Shown here: piece by piece, positions 1 through 8,694 of the stretch | Numbering within the stretch: the first letter of the stretch is position 1 | Layout of the letters: each line of letters opens with the position of its first letter | Assembly (NCBI GenBank): GCA_013203755.1 | Contig: JABMPI010000576.1 | Span: 1 to 19,307 of the forward strand | Direction: 5' to 3' | DNA: 19,307 nt | Source: Bacteroidota bacterium | GTDB taxonomy: Bacteria; Bacteroidota; Bacteroidia; Bacteroidales; Prolixibacteraceae | Notes under the pieces: model-generated | Database searches by the model: none | What the model was told of the DNA's origin: nothing | The model's input: the letters and a program-made list of their open reading frames with translations, nothing else | Position numbers and translations under genes: made by a program

Positions 1-22
1 GAGACGCACGGCCGTGCGTCTC
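1..22. repeat. Perfect 22-bp palindrome at the valS 3' end
   Basis: Bases 1-22 are fully self-complementary. They are built from GAGACGCACGG followed by its exact reverse complement, and TAC follows at 23-25, so the symmetry may continue to the left of the window. The palindrome lies 8 bases beyond the valS stop codon and is much more GC-rich than its surroundings. As RNA it would form a strong stem without a following U-run in the valS direction that can be seen here. It could serve as a 3' end stabiliser or terminator, or be one copy of a dispersed extragenic palindrome; GTAGAGACG-type palindromes recur in several bacterial phyla. The palindrome is seen directly; the role is inference. Confidence 0.8.
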
Positions 23-30
23 TACAATGT

Positions 31-2658
31 TTATATCATAGAAGCAATCCGCTCCTCTAAAACTTTTATTTTCGATTCGGCATCGGCCTGTTTTTCTTTT
101 TCCTTGTTAACTACTGCTTCGGGTGCGCTGCTAACAAAACGTTCGTTACCCAATTTTTTCATTACCGAAAAAAGGAATCCTTTGGTGTATTTTAACTCCT
201 CTTCCAGTTTTTTCAACTCCTCTTCTACATCAATAAAACTGTCTAAAGGAATATAAAAGTTGCTCGATTTTACACGGAAAGATGCTGCTCCTTTAACTTC
301 TTCTTCAACCAGATTTAATTCTGAAAGATTACCCAGTTTTATTAGAATACTATTGAATGCAGTATCAAATCCTTTGTCGCCTTTTTGAGCTGCCAATTCA
401 ATTGAATCTTTAAAAGCGATGTTTTTTTCTTTTCTTATTTTGCGAATTCCTGAAACTGCCTCTTTTACATCTTCAAATGTGCCAAGTAATTCCGAATCGT
501 ATTTTTCAGCTTTCGGAAGTTGGCTAATCATAATACTTTCCCCTTCTTTTCTTTCACCTAGCAATTGCCATATTTCTTCGGTAATAAATGGCGTAAACGG
601 GTGCATCAAACGTAGCATCTGGTCGAACAAATCAACCACATCGTTGTATGTTTGTGCATCAATTGGTTTTTGATAAGGTGGTTTAACCATCTCCAAAAGC
701 CATCCTGAGAATTCATCGCGAACGGTTGTGTAAACGGTCATTAATGCTTCTGAAATTCGGAATTGGTCGAATTGAGAGTCCAACGTTTCAACTACTTCTC
801 CTAATTTATTTTTGAACCATTCAATGGCCAATTTTGAATGTTCAGGCTGCTCAATTTCGCTTGAAACTTCCCAGTTTTTAACTAGTCGGAAAGCGTTCCA
901 TATTTTGGTTGAAAAACCAGCCCCTTGCTGTGGCATTCCATCGTCGTAAAGCAAATCGCCACCGGCAGGTGAGCAAAGTAACATTCCTACGCGAACGCCG
1001 TCGGCACCGTATTTTGTAATCAAATCAAGTGGGTCTGGCGAATTCCCCAACGACTTCGACATTTTTCGTCGCTGCTCATCACGCACCATTCCTGTAAAAT
1101 ATACATTTTTGAATGGGAATTCATCGCGGTATTCGTAACCCGAAATAATCATTCGTGCCACCCAGAAGAAAATAATATCGGGTGCTGTTACTAAATCAGA
1201 AGATGGATAATAATAATTTACCTCTTCGTTATCTGGTTCACGAATTCCATCGAAAACAGAAATTGGCCACAACCAGCTAGAAAACCAGGTGTCCAGTGCA
1301 TCTTCGTCTTGTGTTAAATCAGCAGCAGTTAAATCAGCATTTCCAGATTTTTCTTTCGCCATTTCTAAAGCTTGCTCAGCTGTTTCGGCAGAAACAAATG
1401 TTCCGTCGGGCAAATAATAAACTGGTATTTGGTGTCCCCACCACAACTGACGACTAATACACCAGTCTTTGATGTTGCCCATCCAGTGCTTGTAGGTATT
1501 TTTAAATTTCGGAGGATGAAACTGAATGTTGTCATTCATCACATTTTCCAATGCCGGTTTTACCAACTCTTCCATTTTTAGAAACCACTGAGCCGAAAGT
1601 TTTGGCTCGATAATAACATCTGTTCTTTCCGAAAAACCTACTTTGTTTGTATAATCCTCAATTTTTGCAACATTTCCGGCTTTTTGCAATTCAGGAACAA
1701 TTTTATCGCGAACATCAAAACGGTCTTCTCCAATGTAAAGTCCTGCCTTTTCGCTTAGAGTTCCGTTGTCGTTAAATATATCGATGGAAGGAAGATTGTG
1801 CTTCATTCCAATTTCGTAGTCGTTAATATCATGAGCCGGAGTAATTTTTAAACAACCGGTTCCAAATTCCATATCTACATAATCGTCTTCAATAATCGGA
1901 ACAGAGCGATTAATTAAAGGCACCAAAACGCGTTTCCCTTTTAGGTGCGCAAAACGTTCGTCGGCAGGATTTATACAAACAGCAGTGTCGCCCAAAATCG
2001 TTTCCGGGCGAGTAGTTGCGATGGTTACAAATTCATCCTCGCCTTCAATTTGATATTTTAGATAATATAATTTCGATTGAACTTCTTTATGGATTACTTC
2101 CTCATCGGAAAGAGCAGTTTTTGCAGAAGGATCCCAGTTTACCATGCGTACTCCACGGTAAACCAACCCTTTGTTAAACAAGTCAACAAAAACTTTTATA
2201 ACCGATTCGCTGCGGGTTTCGTCCATAGTAAAAGCGGTACGGTCCCAGTCGCACGAAGCTCCAAGTTTTTTTAACTGATCCAGGATTATTCCACCATGTT
2301 TATCGGTCCAGTCCCATGCGTGTTTTAGAAATTCATCGCGAGATAAATCGTATTTGTCAATTCCTTCGTTATTTAATTTATTCACCACTTTCGCTTCGGT
2401 AGCAATAGATGCGTGGTCGGTTCCGGGAACCCAGCAAGCATTTTTACCGGTCATTCGGGCGCGGCGCACCAAAATATCCTGAATGGTATTGTTAAGCATG
2501 TGCCCCATGTGCAACACGCCCGTTACGTTTGGCGGAGGTATTACAATGGTGTAAGGCTCGCGCTCGTCGGGTGTAGAATGGAAGAATTTATTATCCATCC
2601 AGTATTTATACCACTTATCTTCAACTTCAACCGGGTTGTACTTGCTCGGAATTTCCAT
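31..2658 (-). CDS. valS: Valine--tRNA ligase
   Basis: Class I aminoacyl-tRNA synthetase that charges tRNA-Val with valine in the cytoplasm. The protein is 875 residues from the chosen ATG, normal for bacterial ValRS. The HIGH signature appears as HMGH at residues 50-53 after PPPNVTGVL, and the KMSKS loop is intact at 532-536 within RRKMSKSLGNSPDP. The editing domain has TTRPETILGDTAV. The tail, from about residue 805, is the charged ValRS coiled coil (EEELKKLEEEL, KIKVLEERIASM). A TTG at 2688 would add ten residues (MHLKILIRKN), but it falls inside the apparent promoter -7 box at 2686-2693 and the added residues are not ValRS-like, so the ATG at 2658 is preferred. The gene stands alone, divergent from the glycosidase operon. 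Confidence 0.98.
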   Translation of the reverse strand: MEIPSKYNPVEVEDKWYKYWMDNKFFHSTPDEREPYTIVIPPPNVTGVLHMGHMLNNTIQDILVRRARMTGKNACWVPGTDHASIATEAKVVNKLNNEGIDKYDLSRDEFLKHAWDWTDKHGGIILDQLKKLGASCDWDRTAFTMDETRSESVIKVFVDLFNKGLVYRGVRMVNWDPSAKTALSDEEVIHKEVQSKLYYLKYQIEGEDEFVTIATTRPETILGDTAVCINPADERFAHLKGKRVLVPLINRSVPIIEDDYVDMEFGTGCLKITPAHDINDYEIGMKHNLPSIDIFNDNGTLSEKAGLYIGEDRFDVRDKIVPELQKAGNVAKIEDYTNKVGFSERTDVIIEPKLSAQWFLKMEELVKPALENVMNDNIQFHPPKFKNTYKHWMGNIKDWCISRQLWWGHQIPVYYLPDGTFVSAETAEQALEMAKEKSGNADLTAADLTQDEDALDTWFSSWLWPISVFDGIREPDNEEVNYYYPSSDLVTAPDIIFFWVARMIISGYEYRDEFPFKNVYFTGMVRDEQRRKMSKSLGNSPDPLDLITKYGADGVRVGMLLCSPAGGDLLYDDGMPQQGAGFSTKIWNAFRLVKNWEVSSEIEQPEHSKLAIEWFKNKLGEVVETLDSQFDQFRISEALMTVYTTVRDEFSGWLLEMVKPPYQKPIDAQTYNDVVDLFDQMLRLMHPFTPFITEEIWQLLGERKEGESIMISQLPKAEKYDSELLGTFEDVKEAVSGIRKIRKEKNIAFKDSIELAAQKGDKGFDTAFNSILIKLGNLSELNLVEEEVKGAASFRVKSSNFYIPLDSFIDVEEELKKLEEELKYTKGFLFSVMKKLGNERFVSSAPEAVVNKEKEKQADAESKIKVLEERIASMI

Positions 2659-2685
2659 GTTCTTTCTAATCAAAATTTTGAGGTG

Positions 2686-2716
2686 CAAATGTACAAGGAA
2701 AAGTTTAAAATAGAAA
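2686..2716 (-). promoter_or_regulatory. valS promoter, Bacteroidota type
   Basis: Reading on the minus strand, TTTC at 2716-2713 is followed after 19 nt by TACATTTG at 2693-2686. This is a full match to the Bacteroidota -7 consensus TAnnTTTG, with one mismatch to the TTTG -33 box at the expected spacing. Transcription would begin around 2680, leaving a leader of roughly 20 nt before the ATG at 2658. Confidence 0.55.
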
Positions 2717-2823
2717 GAGAGAAGATTTAGAGCCGGTTTAAAATTTATCCTTTTATTCTATTGCTTTTCTTTTACATTATTTCTTCGTTGAAATTTCCTT
2801 TAATATACTATTGGTCTTCGTGG

Positions 2824-2943
2824 ATGTTTAATTCTGCAAAAGATGAGAAAACACTGCGTTTGATTACCCGATATATGTTGCGATCAAAAGAAGAGCTTGG
2901 CAAATGGATGAAACAACAAGGCGACCCGGGAGCTGAAAAATGA
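2824..2943 (+). CDS. Short hypothetical ORF, possible gene remnant
   Basis: An ATG-started frame of 39 residues (MFNSAKDEKTLRL to QQGDPGAEK) that opens to 60 residues if a TTG at 2761 is used. Codon use from 2824 on resembles real coding DNA: lysine/glutamate-rich, with ordinary third positions. The segment TLRLITRYMLRSKEELGKWM would make an amphipathic basic helix. The part upstream of 2824 (LFFYIISSLKFPLIYYWSSW) is hydrophobic and AT-rich, and may be intergenic. No domain was recognised. It could be a genuine small cytoplasmic protein, the 3' end of a decayed gene, or chance. It lies on the same strand as, and 156 bases before, the GH2 gene, and need not belong to that operon. Confidence 0.35.
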   Translation: MFNSAKDEKTLRLITRYMLRSKEELGKWMKQQGDPGAEK

Positions 2944-3059
2944 CTCCGAACAATTCGAAGAAGGGGATGCATTTTAATATAGAAAGGTAAATGTGTTGGC
3001 AATTAAATTATTTTACACAATCTTTAACACTGCGTCCAGAAGAAATAGTCTTCAGGTAA

Positions 3060-3067
3060 TAATTTTG
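3060..3067 (+). promoter_or_regulatory. Possible -7 box of the GH2-sulfatase operon
   Basis: TAATTTTG matches the Bacteroidota -7 consensus TAnnTTTG and lies 32 nt before the GH2 start codon, in the same geometry as the boxes ahead of valS and lipA. No TTTG-like -33 element is visible 19-21 nt upstream. Either the call is wrong or the promoter depends on an activator or an alternative (ECF) sigma factor, which would suit an inducible catabolic operon. Confidence 0.3.
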
Positions 3068-3099
3068 TAATTAAATAAAACATTCAAATTTTAATCGCG

Positions 3100-4941
3100 A
3101 TGAAACTTAAACTAACAATCGTTTCCCTATTTTTTTGTGTAACTCTTTTTGCTCAGAAATGGGAGCCGGCAGGTGATAAAATGAAAACCCAATGGGCTGA
3201 AAGAGTTACTCCCGAAAATGTTTGGCAGGAATATCCCCGTCCACAATTTGAACGTGAAAACTGGATGAACCTAAACGGACTCTGGGAATACGCTGTAATC
3301 AAAAAAAATCAACCGCAACCCAAAAAATTTCAAGGTGATATTTTGGTTCCGTTTTGTGTGGAATCTTCCCTCTCCGGAGTAATGGGCGAGGTTAAACCTG
3401 ATGACCGTATTTGGTACAAACGTCAGTTTAAAATTCCTACCGATTGGAACTATAAAAGTGTAATTTTGAATTTTGAGGCAGTTGATTATTCAACTACTAT
3501 TTGGGTAAATGGTGCTGTGGTTGGTTCGCACAAAGGAGCTTACGACCGATTTTCATTTGATATAACGGAATACCTAAACGAAAAAGAAACTCAGGAATTG
3601 GTAGTTTGTGTTGACGATCCATCTAGTTCCGGGGTGCAACCCCGTGGAAAGCAACAGTTATCACAGCAGGGAATTTGGTATACTCCGGTAAGCGGAATCT
3701 GGCAAACTGTTTGGCTGGAAGCGGTTTCTTCGGAAGCCTTTTTGAAGGAGGTTAAAATTACTCCTGACATTGATGCTGAAATTGTATCAATAATTCCAAT
3801 GTTGAGTGAACCATTAAAGCATGAATACAAGGTTAAAATTGCGATTTCCTCGAATGGAAAACAAGTTGCAACAGCAGAAGTTTTAGCCGACAAAGAAGTA
3901 ACAATTAAAATTGAATCGCCTGAATTATGGTCGCCTGACAACCCGAATTTATATGATTTGAGCTGTACACTTACAAATGCCTCAAGTGAAGTAATAGATG
4001 AAGTAAATAGCTATTTTGGGATGCGAAAAATTAGTCTCGGTGATTTAAATGGGAACAAATATTTATTCCTGAACAACGAACCGCTCTTCCATTACGGAAC
4101 GCTTGATCAGGGCTGGTGGCCCGATGGTTTGCACACTCCTCCATCCGACGAGGCAATGAAATACGACATTGAAATGACCAAAAAAATGGGATTCAATATG
4201 ATTCGTAAACACATTAAAGTGGAGCCCGACCGCTGGTTTTATCATTGCGACAAACTGGGAATGTTGGTATGGCAGGATATGCCATCGGGAATGGTTGTTC
4301 TTCCAGCTGAAGAAAACAAACGCCCGGACCGTGTTCAGCATGTTTCCCGTACCGGAATAGATTTGAATCATCGTTCAGCAGATGCAGCTCAATTTGAATG
4401 GGAATTGCGCCGGATGATTGATATTCATTACAATTCACCCTGTATTGTAATATGGGTTCCATTTAACGAAGGCTGGGGACAATATGCAACATGCAGGATT
4501 GCAAAAATGATAAAAGACCTGGATCCAACCCGTCTGGTTAATGCTGTTAGCGGCTGGGCTTTACGCCCCTGCGGAGACATTTACGATATCCATTCTTACC
4601 AAACCGAAGTACATATTCCAGCTACTTCGCTCGACAGGGCTTCGGTTATCGGAGAATACGGCGGAATTGGTTATCCGGTTAAAGATCATTTGTGGAATCC
4701 GGAAATGCGAAACTGGGGTTATCAAACTTACCAATCAGAAAAAGAACTATTGGAGAATTATATCTATAAATTCAACCAAATAGTTGAAATGAAGAAAAGC
4801 AAAGGACTTTCTGCTGCAGTATATACACAAACAACCGATGTTGAAGGCGAGGTAAATGGCTTAATGACCTACGACAGGAAAGTTATTAAAATGCCTGTGA
4901 AAAAGTTAAAAGAGATACATTCTACTTTGTTTAAAAAATGA
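3100..4941 (+). CDS. Secreted GH2 family beta-glycosidase
   Basis: Retaining exo-beta-glycosidase of glycoside hydrolase family 2, probably a beta-galactosidase or beta-glucuronidase type; the substrate cannot be read from sequence. The 613-residue protein starts with a type I signal peptide (MKLKLTIVSLFFCVTLFA, cleavage before QKW), so it is exported to the periplasm. Domains in order are the jelly-roll sugar-binding domain (about 43-210, with WMNLNGLWEYAV and RGKQ...GIWYTPVSGIWQTVWLE), an immunoglobulin-like domain (about 212-305), and a TIM barrel from about 318. The acid/base is E457 in VPFNEGWGQ and the nucleophile is E519 in VIGEYGG, 62 residues later, which is typical for the family. 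There is no extra C-terminal domain. It is the first gene of the operon with the esterase and four sulfatases, suggesting that it trims desulfated oligosaccharides. Family call is firm; sugar specificity is open. Confidence 0.92.
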   Translation: MKLKLTIVSLFFCVTLFAQKWEPAGDKMKTQWAERVTPENVWQEYPRPQFERENWMNLNGLWEYAVIKKNQPQPKKFQGDILVPFCVESSLSGVMGEVKPDDRIWYKRQFKIPTDWNYKSVILNFEAVDYSTTIWVNGAVVGSHKGAYDRFSFDITEYLNEKETQELVVCVDDPSSSGVQPRGKQQLSQQGIWYTPVSGIWQTVWLEAVSSEAFLKEVKITPDIDAEIVSIIPMLSEPLKHEYKVKIAISSNGKQVATAEVLADKEVTIKIESPELWSPDNPNLYDLSCTLTNASSEVIDEVNSYFGMRKISLGDLNGNKYLFLNNEPLFHYGTLDQGWWPDGLHTPPSDEAMKYDIEMTKKMGFNMIRKHIKVEPDRWFYHCDKLGMLVWQDMPSGMVVLPAEENKRPDRVQHVSRTGIDLNHRSADAAQFEWELRRMIDIHYNSPCIVIWVPFNEGWGQYATCRIAKMIKDLDPTRLVNAVSGWALRPCGDIYDIHSYQTEVHIPATSLDRASVIGEYGGIGYPVKDHLWNPEMRNWGYQTYQSEKELLENYIYKFNQIVEMKKSKGLSAAVYTQTTDVEGEVNGLMTYDRKVIKMPVKKLKEIHSTLFKK

Positions 4942-5003
4942 TAATCCGATTTTTTATATCCATTGATTTAGAAACTTAAATTGCGTCAAAAAAAAATCAC
5001 GTT

Positions 5004-5780
5004 ATGAACAGAATTATATTATTTACGCTGGCACTTATTTGCATCGCTCAAGTTGCAAAAGGGCAGGATGTTGAAGAGTGGGTAGTGAACCTTCACGAAG
5101 CGCATACTTATAAAGAAATGCCCTACAGGATTATGAAACCGATAAATTTTAATCCTGACAATAGCTATCCGGTAATTATTTCTTTACACGGTGGTGCTGG
5201 CAGGGGGACAGATAACCGAGTGCAATTCCGTAAATGGAATCAGGTTTTGGCAACAGAGCAGAACCGTACCGATTACCCATGTTATGTGCTTGCACCTCAG
5301 GCAAAAGAACTATGGAACGAGGTTCACCTCTCAAACATAAAAGACATTATTAGAGGTTTACCTTCAGTTGATATGAACAGGATATATATTCTTGGGCATT
5401 CAATGGGAGGACATGGAACCTATATTCTGACACAAATGGATCCTGATTATTTTGCAGCTGCGGCACCCTCTGCCGGGAGTGGCCGACCTGAAACCGAAAA
5501 ATTTATTGATGTCACCATAATTAAAGATATCCCTTTTTGGATATTTCATGGCAACCAGGATAAAACTTGTCCAATAGAGAACGATCAAAAAGTATTTGCA
5601 GAAATGCAAAAAATAGGTGGCAACATGAAGTTTACTACCTGGGAGGGGGACGGACACGGTGTTTCGGTAAAATTTGTTGCCGGAAGCAATAATGGCAAAA
5701 CCCGGTTTAGCAGCGATCGGTGCGATCCTGAACCCATATTTTTGAAGTGGTTATTTAGCCATAAATTACCGGATAAATAG
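5004..5780 (+). CDS. Secreted alpha/beta-hydrolase (phospholipase/carboxylesterase-like)
   Basis: Serine esterase of the alpha/beta-hydrolase fold, 258 residues, with a type I signal peptide (MNRIILFTLALICIAQVAKG, mature start near QDVEE). The oxyanion-side motif ISLHGGAGRG is followed by the nucleophile elbow GHSMGGHG (S133), the acid D186 in IFHGNQDKTCP, and the base H218 in GDGHGVS. The triad is therefore complete and correctly ordered. It resembles the secreted phospholipase/carboxylesterase and PHB-depolymerase-like hydrolases commonly found beside glycosidases, where they remove acetyl or other acyl groups from polysaccharides. It lies 62 nt after the GH2 gene and 50 nt before sulfatase 1, so co-transcription is likely. 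Inference: a carbohydrate esterase that clears acyl decorations before glycosidase action. A peptidase or general lipase role is less likely in this context. Confidence 0.85.
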   Translation: MNRIILFTLALICIAQVAKGQDVEEWVVNLHEAHTYKEMPYRIMKPINFNPDNSYPVIISLHGGAGRGTDNRVQFRKWNQVLATEQNRTDYPCYVLAPQAKELWNEVHLSNIKDIIRGLPSVDMNRIYILGHSMGGHGTYILTQMDPDYFAAAAPSAGSGRPETEKFIDVTIIKDIPFWIFHGNQDKTCPIENDQKVFAEMQKIGGNMKFTTWEGDGHGVSVKFVAGSNNGKTRFSSDRCDPEPIFLKWLFSHKLPDK

Positions 5781-5830
5781 AAATAATCCATTTAAAAGGA
5801 AAAATTTGAATCTATAAAATTCTAAATATA

Positions 5831-7225
5831 ATGAGAAAATACTTATTCTTTTTAAGCATAATTCTGCTTGTAGTTTTAAGTAGTCAACATGGTTTGGCGA
5901 AAAATAAAGTAGATAAGGTAACCAAACCTAATATCGTTTTTATACTTGCCGACGATTGTACAAATTGGGATATCGCTTGTTACGGGAGCAAGGATTCCAA
6001 AACGCCAAATATCGACAAATTGGCTTCAGAGGGGATGCAATTTGAACGCTGCTATGAGGCGGCACCAATGTGTTCTCCAACAAGGCACAATATTTATACA
6101 GGTTTGTATCCGGTAAAAACAGACGCCTATCCAAACCATACCAATGCAAAGGCAGGTACTGAAAGTATTGTTCAATATTTAAAACCACTGGGCTACAGAG
6201 TGGCCTTGTCGGGTAAAACACATATTGGCCCCAAAAATGTTTTTCCTTTTGAATATTTGGGAACAAAAAAAAATCCTGATTTTGAATTAATAGAAGGATT
6301 TTTACAGGAAGTAAAAGCAAACAAGGAGCCTTTTGCGCTGATGCTTTGTTCAAACGAACCTCATACTCCATGGGATAAGGGAGATGCTTCTCTGTTCAAT
6401 CCCGAAGAAATTACGCTTCCGCCACATTATGTTGACACAAAAGAAATCCGGGAGGCCTTTTGTGCCTATTTGGCTGAAATTAATTATCTGGATGGTCAGG
6501 TAGGAAACGCCCTGGAGCTACTCGACAAATACGGTTTTTCTGAAAATACCCTGGTGATTTTTGCCAGCGAACAAGGCAATAGTTTCCCTTTTGCCAAATG
6601 GACCTGCTACGAAGCAGGGGTAAAATCGGCGCTGATCGCCCGCATGCCCGGACTAATTCAAGCGGGAACAAAATCAGAAGCCATTGTTGAGTACACCGAT
6701 TTACTTCCAACATTTATTGATCTGGCCGGGGGTGAAAAAGTAGATAAACTCGACGGTAAAAGTTTGGTCCCCATTTTTAAAGACTCGAAAAAGGAAATAA
6801 AAGAGTATTCCTTTAGTTTGCAAACCACCAGGGGCATTAATAATGGAAGCGACCATTATGCCATCCGTGCAGTTGTTGGTGACCGGTATCGATACATCTG
6901 GAATTTAACTCCTGAAATAGTATTTCTGAATGCTGCTAACAATAATTCAAAGCCTATAGCGTGGTATGCTTCGTGGGAAAAAGCAGCAGAAAATGATAGT
7001 AATGCAGAAATGTTGGTAGACAAATACAAAAAAAGACCGGGAGAGGAACTTTACGATATCAAAAAAGATAAATGGTGCCAAAATAACCTGGCAGCAAAAC
7101 CAGAGTTTGAAGCAATTAAAAAGCAATTGCGTTCAGAGTTATTAAAATGGATGGAGATGTGCGGAGATAAAGGTCAGCAAACAGAGATGGAAGCTTTTGA
7201 ACACATGCCAAGACATAATAAGTAG
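5831..7225 (+). CDS. Secreted S1 sulfatase 1, variant active site
   Basis: Formylglycine-dependent sulfatase, 464 residues, exported by a hydrophobic N-terminal signal (MRKYLFFLSIILLVVLSS, cleavage probably near GLAKNK). The metal-binding start NIVFILADD and the modification site C81-S-P-T-R (PMCSPTRHNIYTG) are intact, so C81 should become formylglycine. Two signatures differ from the other sulfatases here. The usual S/A-D-N-G metal motif is S-E247-Q248-G followed by NSFPFAKWTCYEAG, and the usual GKWHxG is GKTHIGP. Its central region is also short. These changes resemble the N-sulfoglucosamine sulfohydrolase-like branch of S1, which suggests a substrate different from its neighbours. Hydrolysis of a sulfate ester or sulfamate on a sugar in the periplasm is expected. 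The frame is intact and shows no sign of decay. Confidence 0.88.
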   Translation: MRKYLFFLSIILLVVLSSQHGLAKNKVDKVTKPNIVFILADDCTNWDIACYGSKDSKTPNIDKLASEGMQFERCYEAAPMCSPTRHNIYTGLYPVKTDAYPNHTNAKAGTESIVQYLKPLGYRVALSGKTHIGPKNVFPFEYLGTKKNPDFELIEGFLQEVKANKEPFALMLCSNEPHTPWDKGDASLFNPEEITLPPHYVDTKEIREAFCAYLAEINYLDGQVGNALELLDKYGFSENTLVIFASEQGNSFPFAKWTCYEAGVKSALIARMPGLIQAGTKSEAIVEYTDLLPTFIDLAGGEKVDKLDGKSLVPIFKDSKKEIKEYSFSLQTTRGINNGSDHYAIRAVVGDRYRYIWNLTPEIVFLNAANNNSKPIAWYASWEKAAENDSNAEMLVDKYKKRPGEELYDIKKDKWCQNNLAAKPEFEAIKKQLRSELLKWMEMCGDKGQQTEMEAFEHMPRHNK

Positions 7226-7270
7226 ACTTGTGAAAATGAGAACAAAAAAAGCAGAAACGAAATAATAATT

Positions 7271-8671
7271 ATGGGAACGAATATCAAAATGGCCTTTGTA
7301 ATGGTACTTTCGTTTTTATCAGCGGCAGTTTGTGGAATTACAAAAGAGAGTAACACTAAACCAAATATTATTATCATCCTTGCCGACGATTTAGGTTATG
7401 GAGATGTTGGATTTCATGGCAGCGATATTAAAACGCCGCACATCGACAGGTTGGCCACCGAAGGCGTACAACTTGACCAGTTTTATGCCTGCCCCATGTG
7501 CTCGCCAACCCGTGCCGGATTAATGACCGGGCGGTATCCTATTCGTTTTGGTTTAATGCGTGCCGTGATACCACCACAACGGGAATTAGGTATGCCACCG
7601 GAAGAATTCACCATTGCCGAAATGTTGGCAGAAGCCGGATACAAATACCGGGGTATTGTGGGGAAATGGCATTTGGGACATCGCCAAAAAAAGTGGTTGC
7701 CAGCCAACCAGGGATTTACTTTTTATGAAGGATGCCACAACGGAGCCGTGGATTATTTTACACAAGACAGAGCTGGAGAACGCGATTGGCAGGAAATAGG
7801 GAAACCTTCCCAAAAAGAAGGTTATTCCACCGACTTGATTGGAGATGCTTCATTAGAATTTATCAACTCTGTTCCTAAAGATGAACCATTCTTTTTGTAT
7901 ATCCCTTTTACTGCACCACATTCTCCTTTCCAGGCAAAACCGAAAGACATTGCCAAATACCCCAATCGCAACGGAGACAAGCAAATCTATGCTGCGATGG
8001 TGGATTGTATGGATCAAAACATTGGACGAATAATCGAGGGTATTAAAAAACGTGGCCAGCTTGAAAACACTTTTATCTTGTTTTTTAGTGATAACGGTGG
8101 TGTAAAAAAAGTAGCAAGTAATGGCAATTTGCGGGGTTCAAAACTCACTGTATATCAAGGAGGAATTAATGTAGTGGCTGCTGCTCACTGGCCTGCAGGA
8201 AATATTTCGGGTGGAAAAATTATTACCGAAAGAATGGGGTATATTGATGTGTTGCCTACCTTAATGGAGATTGCCAATTACAGCGGAAATAGTAAAAACG
8301 AATTGGACGGAATAAATATTCTGGATGGATTGAAAGGCGGAAAACTGGATAACCGGGAGTGGTTTACTTATTTGGACCAGAATGCTGAAAAGAAAGAAAA
8401 GTTTGCAATGAACACCAACCAATGGAAATTGATTTGGCAACGAAATGCCCCTGACAATGAAATTTCATCGGAAAATATTGAATTGTTCAGAATAAATGAG
8501 GACAAAACAGAATCAATTGAACTCTCTGAAAAGAAACAAGATATTGTGAATTCCTTAAAATCAGGAATAGATAGGTTTTATAAATTTAAGATCGCAAATC
8601 AAAATCCACGTTACTACGAGAAAAACGATATGTCTGGTCCGGTAATTCCCAATTGGCAGCCAACAAAATAA
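7271..8671 (+). CDS. Secreted S1 sulfatase 2 (arylsulfatase/GalNAc-4-sulfatase-like)
   Basis: Formylglycine-dependent sulfatase of 466 residues. The N-terminus (MGTNIKMAFVMVLSFLSAAVCG) is a signal peptide, probably type I; the Cys at its end is not followed by a clear mature lipoprotein sequence. Active-site elements in order are NIIIILADDLGYGDVG, the maturation site C77-S-P-T-R (CPMCSPTRAGLMTG), GKWHLG, the FTAPHSPF region, and the metal motif SDNG (D274, N275) followed by NLRGSKLTVYQGG. The overall architecture resembles arylsulfatase B/N-acetylgalactosamine-sulfatase-type enzymes widely used on marine galactans and glycosaminoglycans; the position of the sulfate removed is unknown. The usual YEGG near the C-terminal substrate loop is YQGG, and the following R-x-P is replaced by NVV. 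It begins 45 nt after sulfatase 1 and ends 23 nt before sulfatase 3. Confidence 0.9.
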   Translation: MGTNIKMAFVMVLSFLSAAVCGITKESNTKPNIIIILADDLGYGDVGFHGSDIKTPHIDRLATEGVQLDQFYACPMCSPTRAGLMTGRYPIRFGLMRAVIPPQRELGMPPEEFTIAEMLAEAGYKYRGIVGKWHLGHRQKKWLPANQGFTFYEGCHNGAVDYFTQDRAGERDWQEIGKPSQKEGYSTDLIGDASLEFINSVPKDEPFFLYIPFTAPHSPFQAKPKDIAKYPNRNGDKQIYAAMVDCMDQNIGRIIEGIKKRGQLENTFILFFSDNGGVKKVASNGNLRGSKLTVYQGGINVVAAAHWPAGNISGGKIITERMGYIDVLPTLMEIANYSGNSKNELDGINILDGLKGGKLDNREWFTYLDQNAEKKEKFAMNTNQWKLIWQRNAPDNEISSENIELFRINEDKTESIELSEKKQDIVNSLKSGIDRFYKFKIANQNPRYYEKNDMSGPVIPNWQPTK

Positions 8672-8694
8672 GGTTAAAGATTAAAAAATCAATT

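Larger units (their letters stand above)
2659..3099. other. valS-GH2 intergenic region
   Basis: This is the spacer between the divergent valS and GH2 genes. It holds the valS promoter at its left end, one short coding-like ORF (2824-2943) and a possible -7 box for the GH2 operon at 3060-3067. Bases 2944-3059 are AT-rich; no hairpin, repeat or further gene was recognised there. Confidence 0.5.

Noticed and set aside
2413..2730. 105-residue plus-strand frame antisense to the valS 5' end
   Set aside because: It is a shadow of the real valS frame and promoter, with no recognisable domain.
5831..7225. Sulfatase 1 as an inactive pseudoenzyme
   Set aside because: The formylglycine site, the N-terminal Asp-Asp pair and the frame are intact; E-Q-G may be a subfamily variant rather than loss.
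8653..8694. TTG start giving a 559-residue sulfatase 3
   Set aside because: It would place basic residues ahead of the lipoprotein signal and lie inside sulfatase 2; the ATG at 8695 gives a clean lipoprotein leader.
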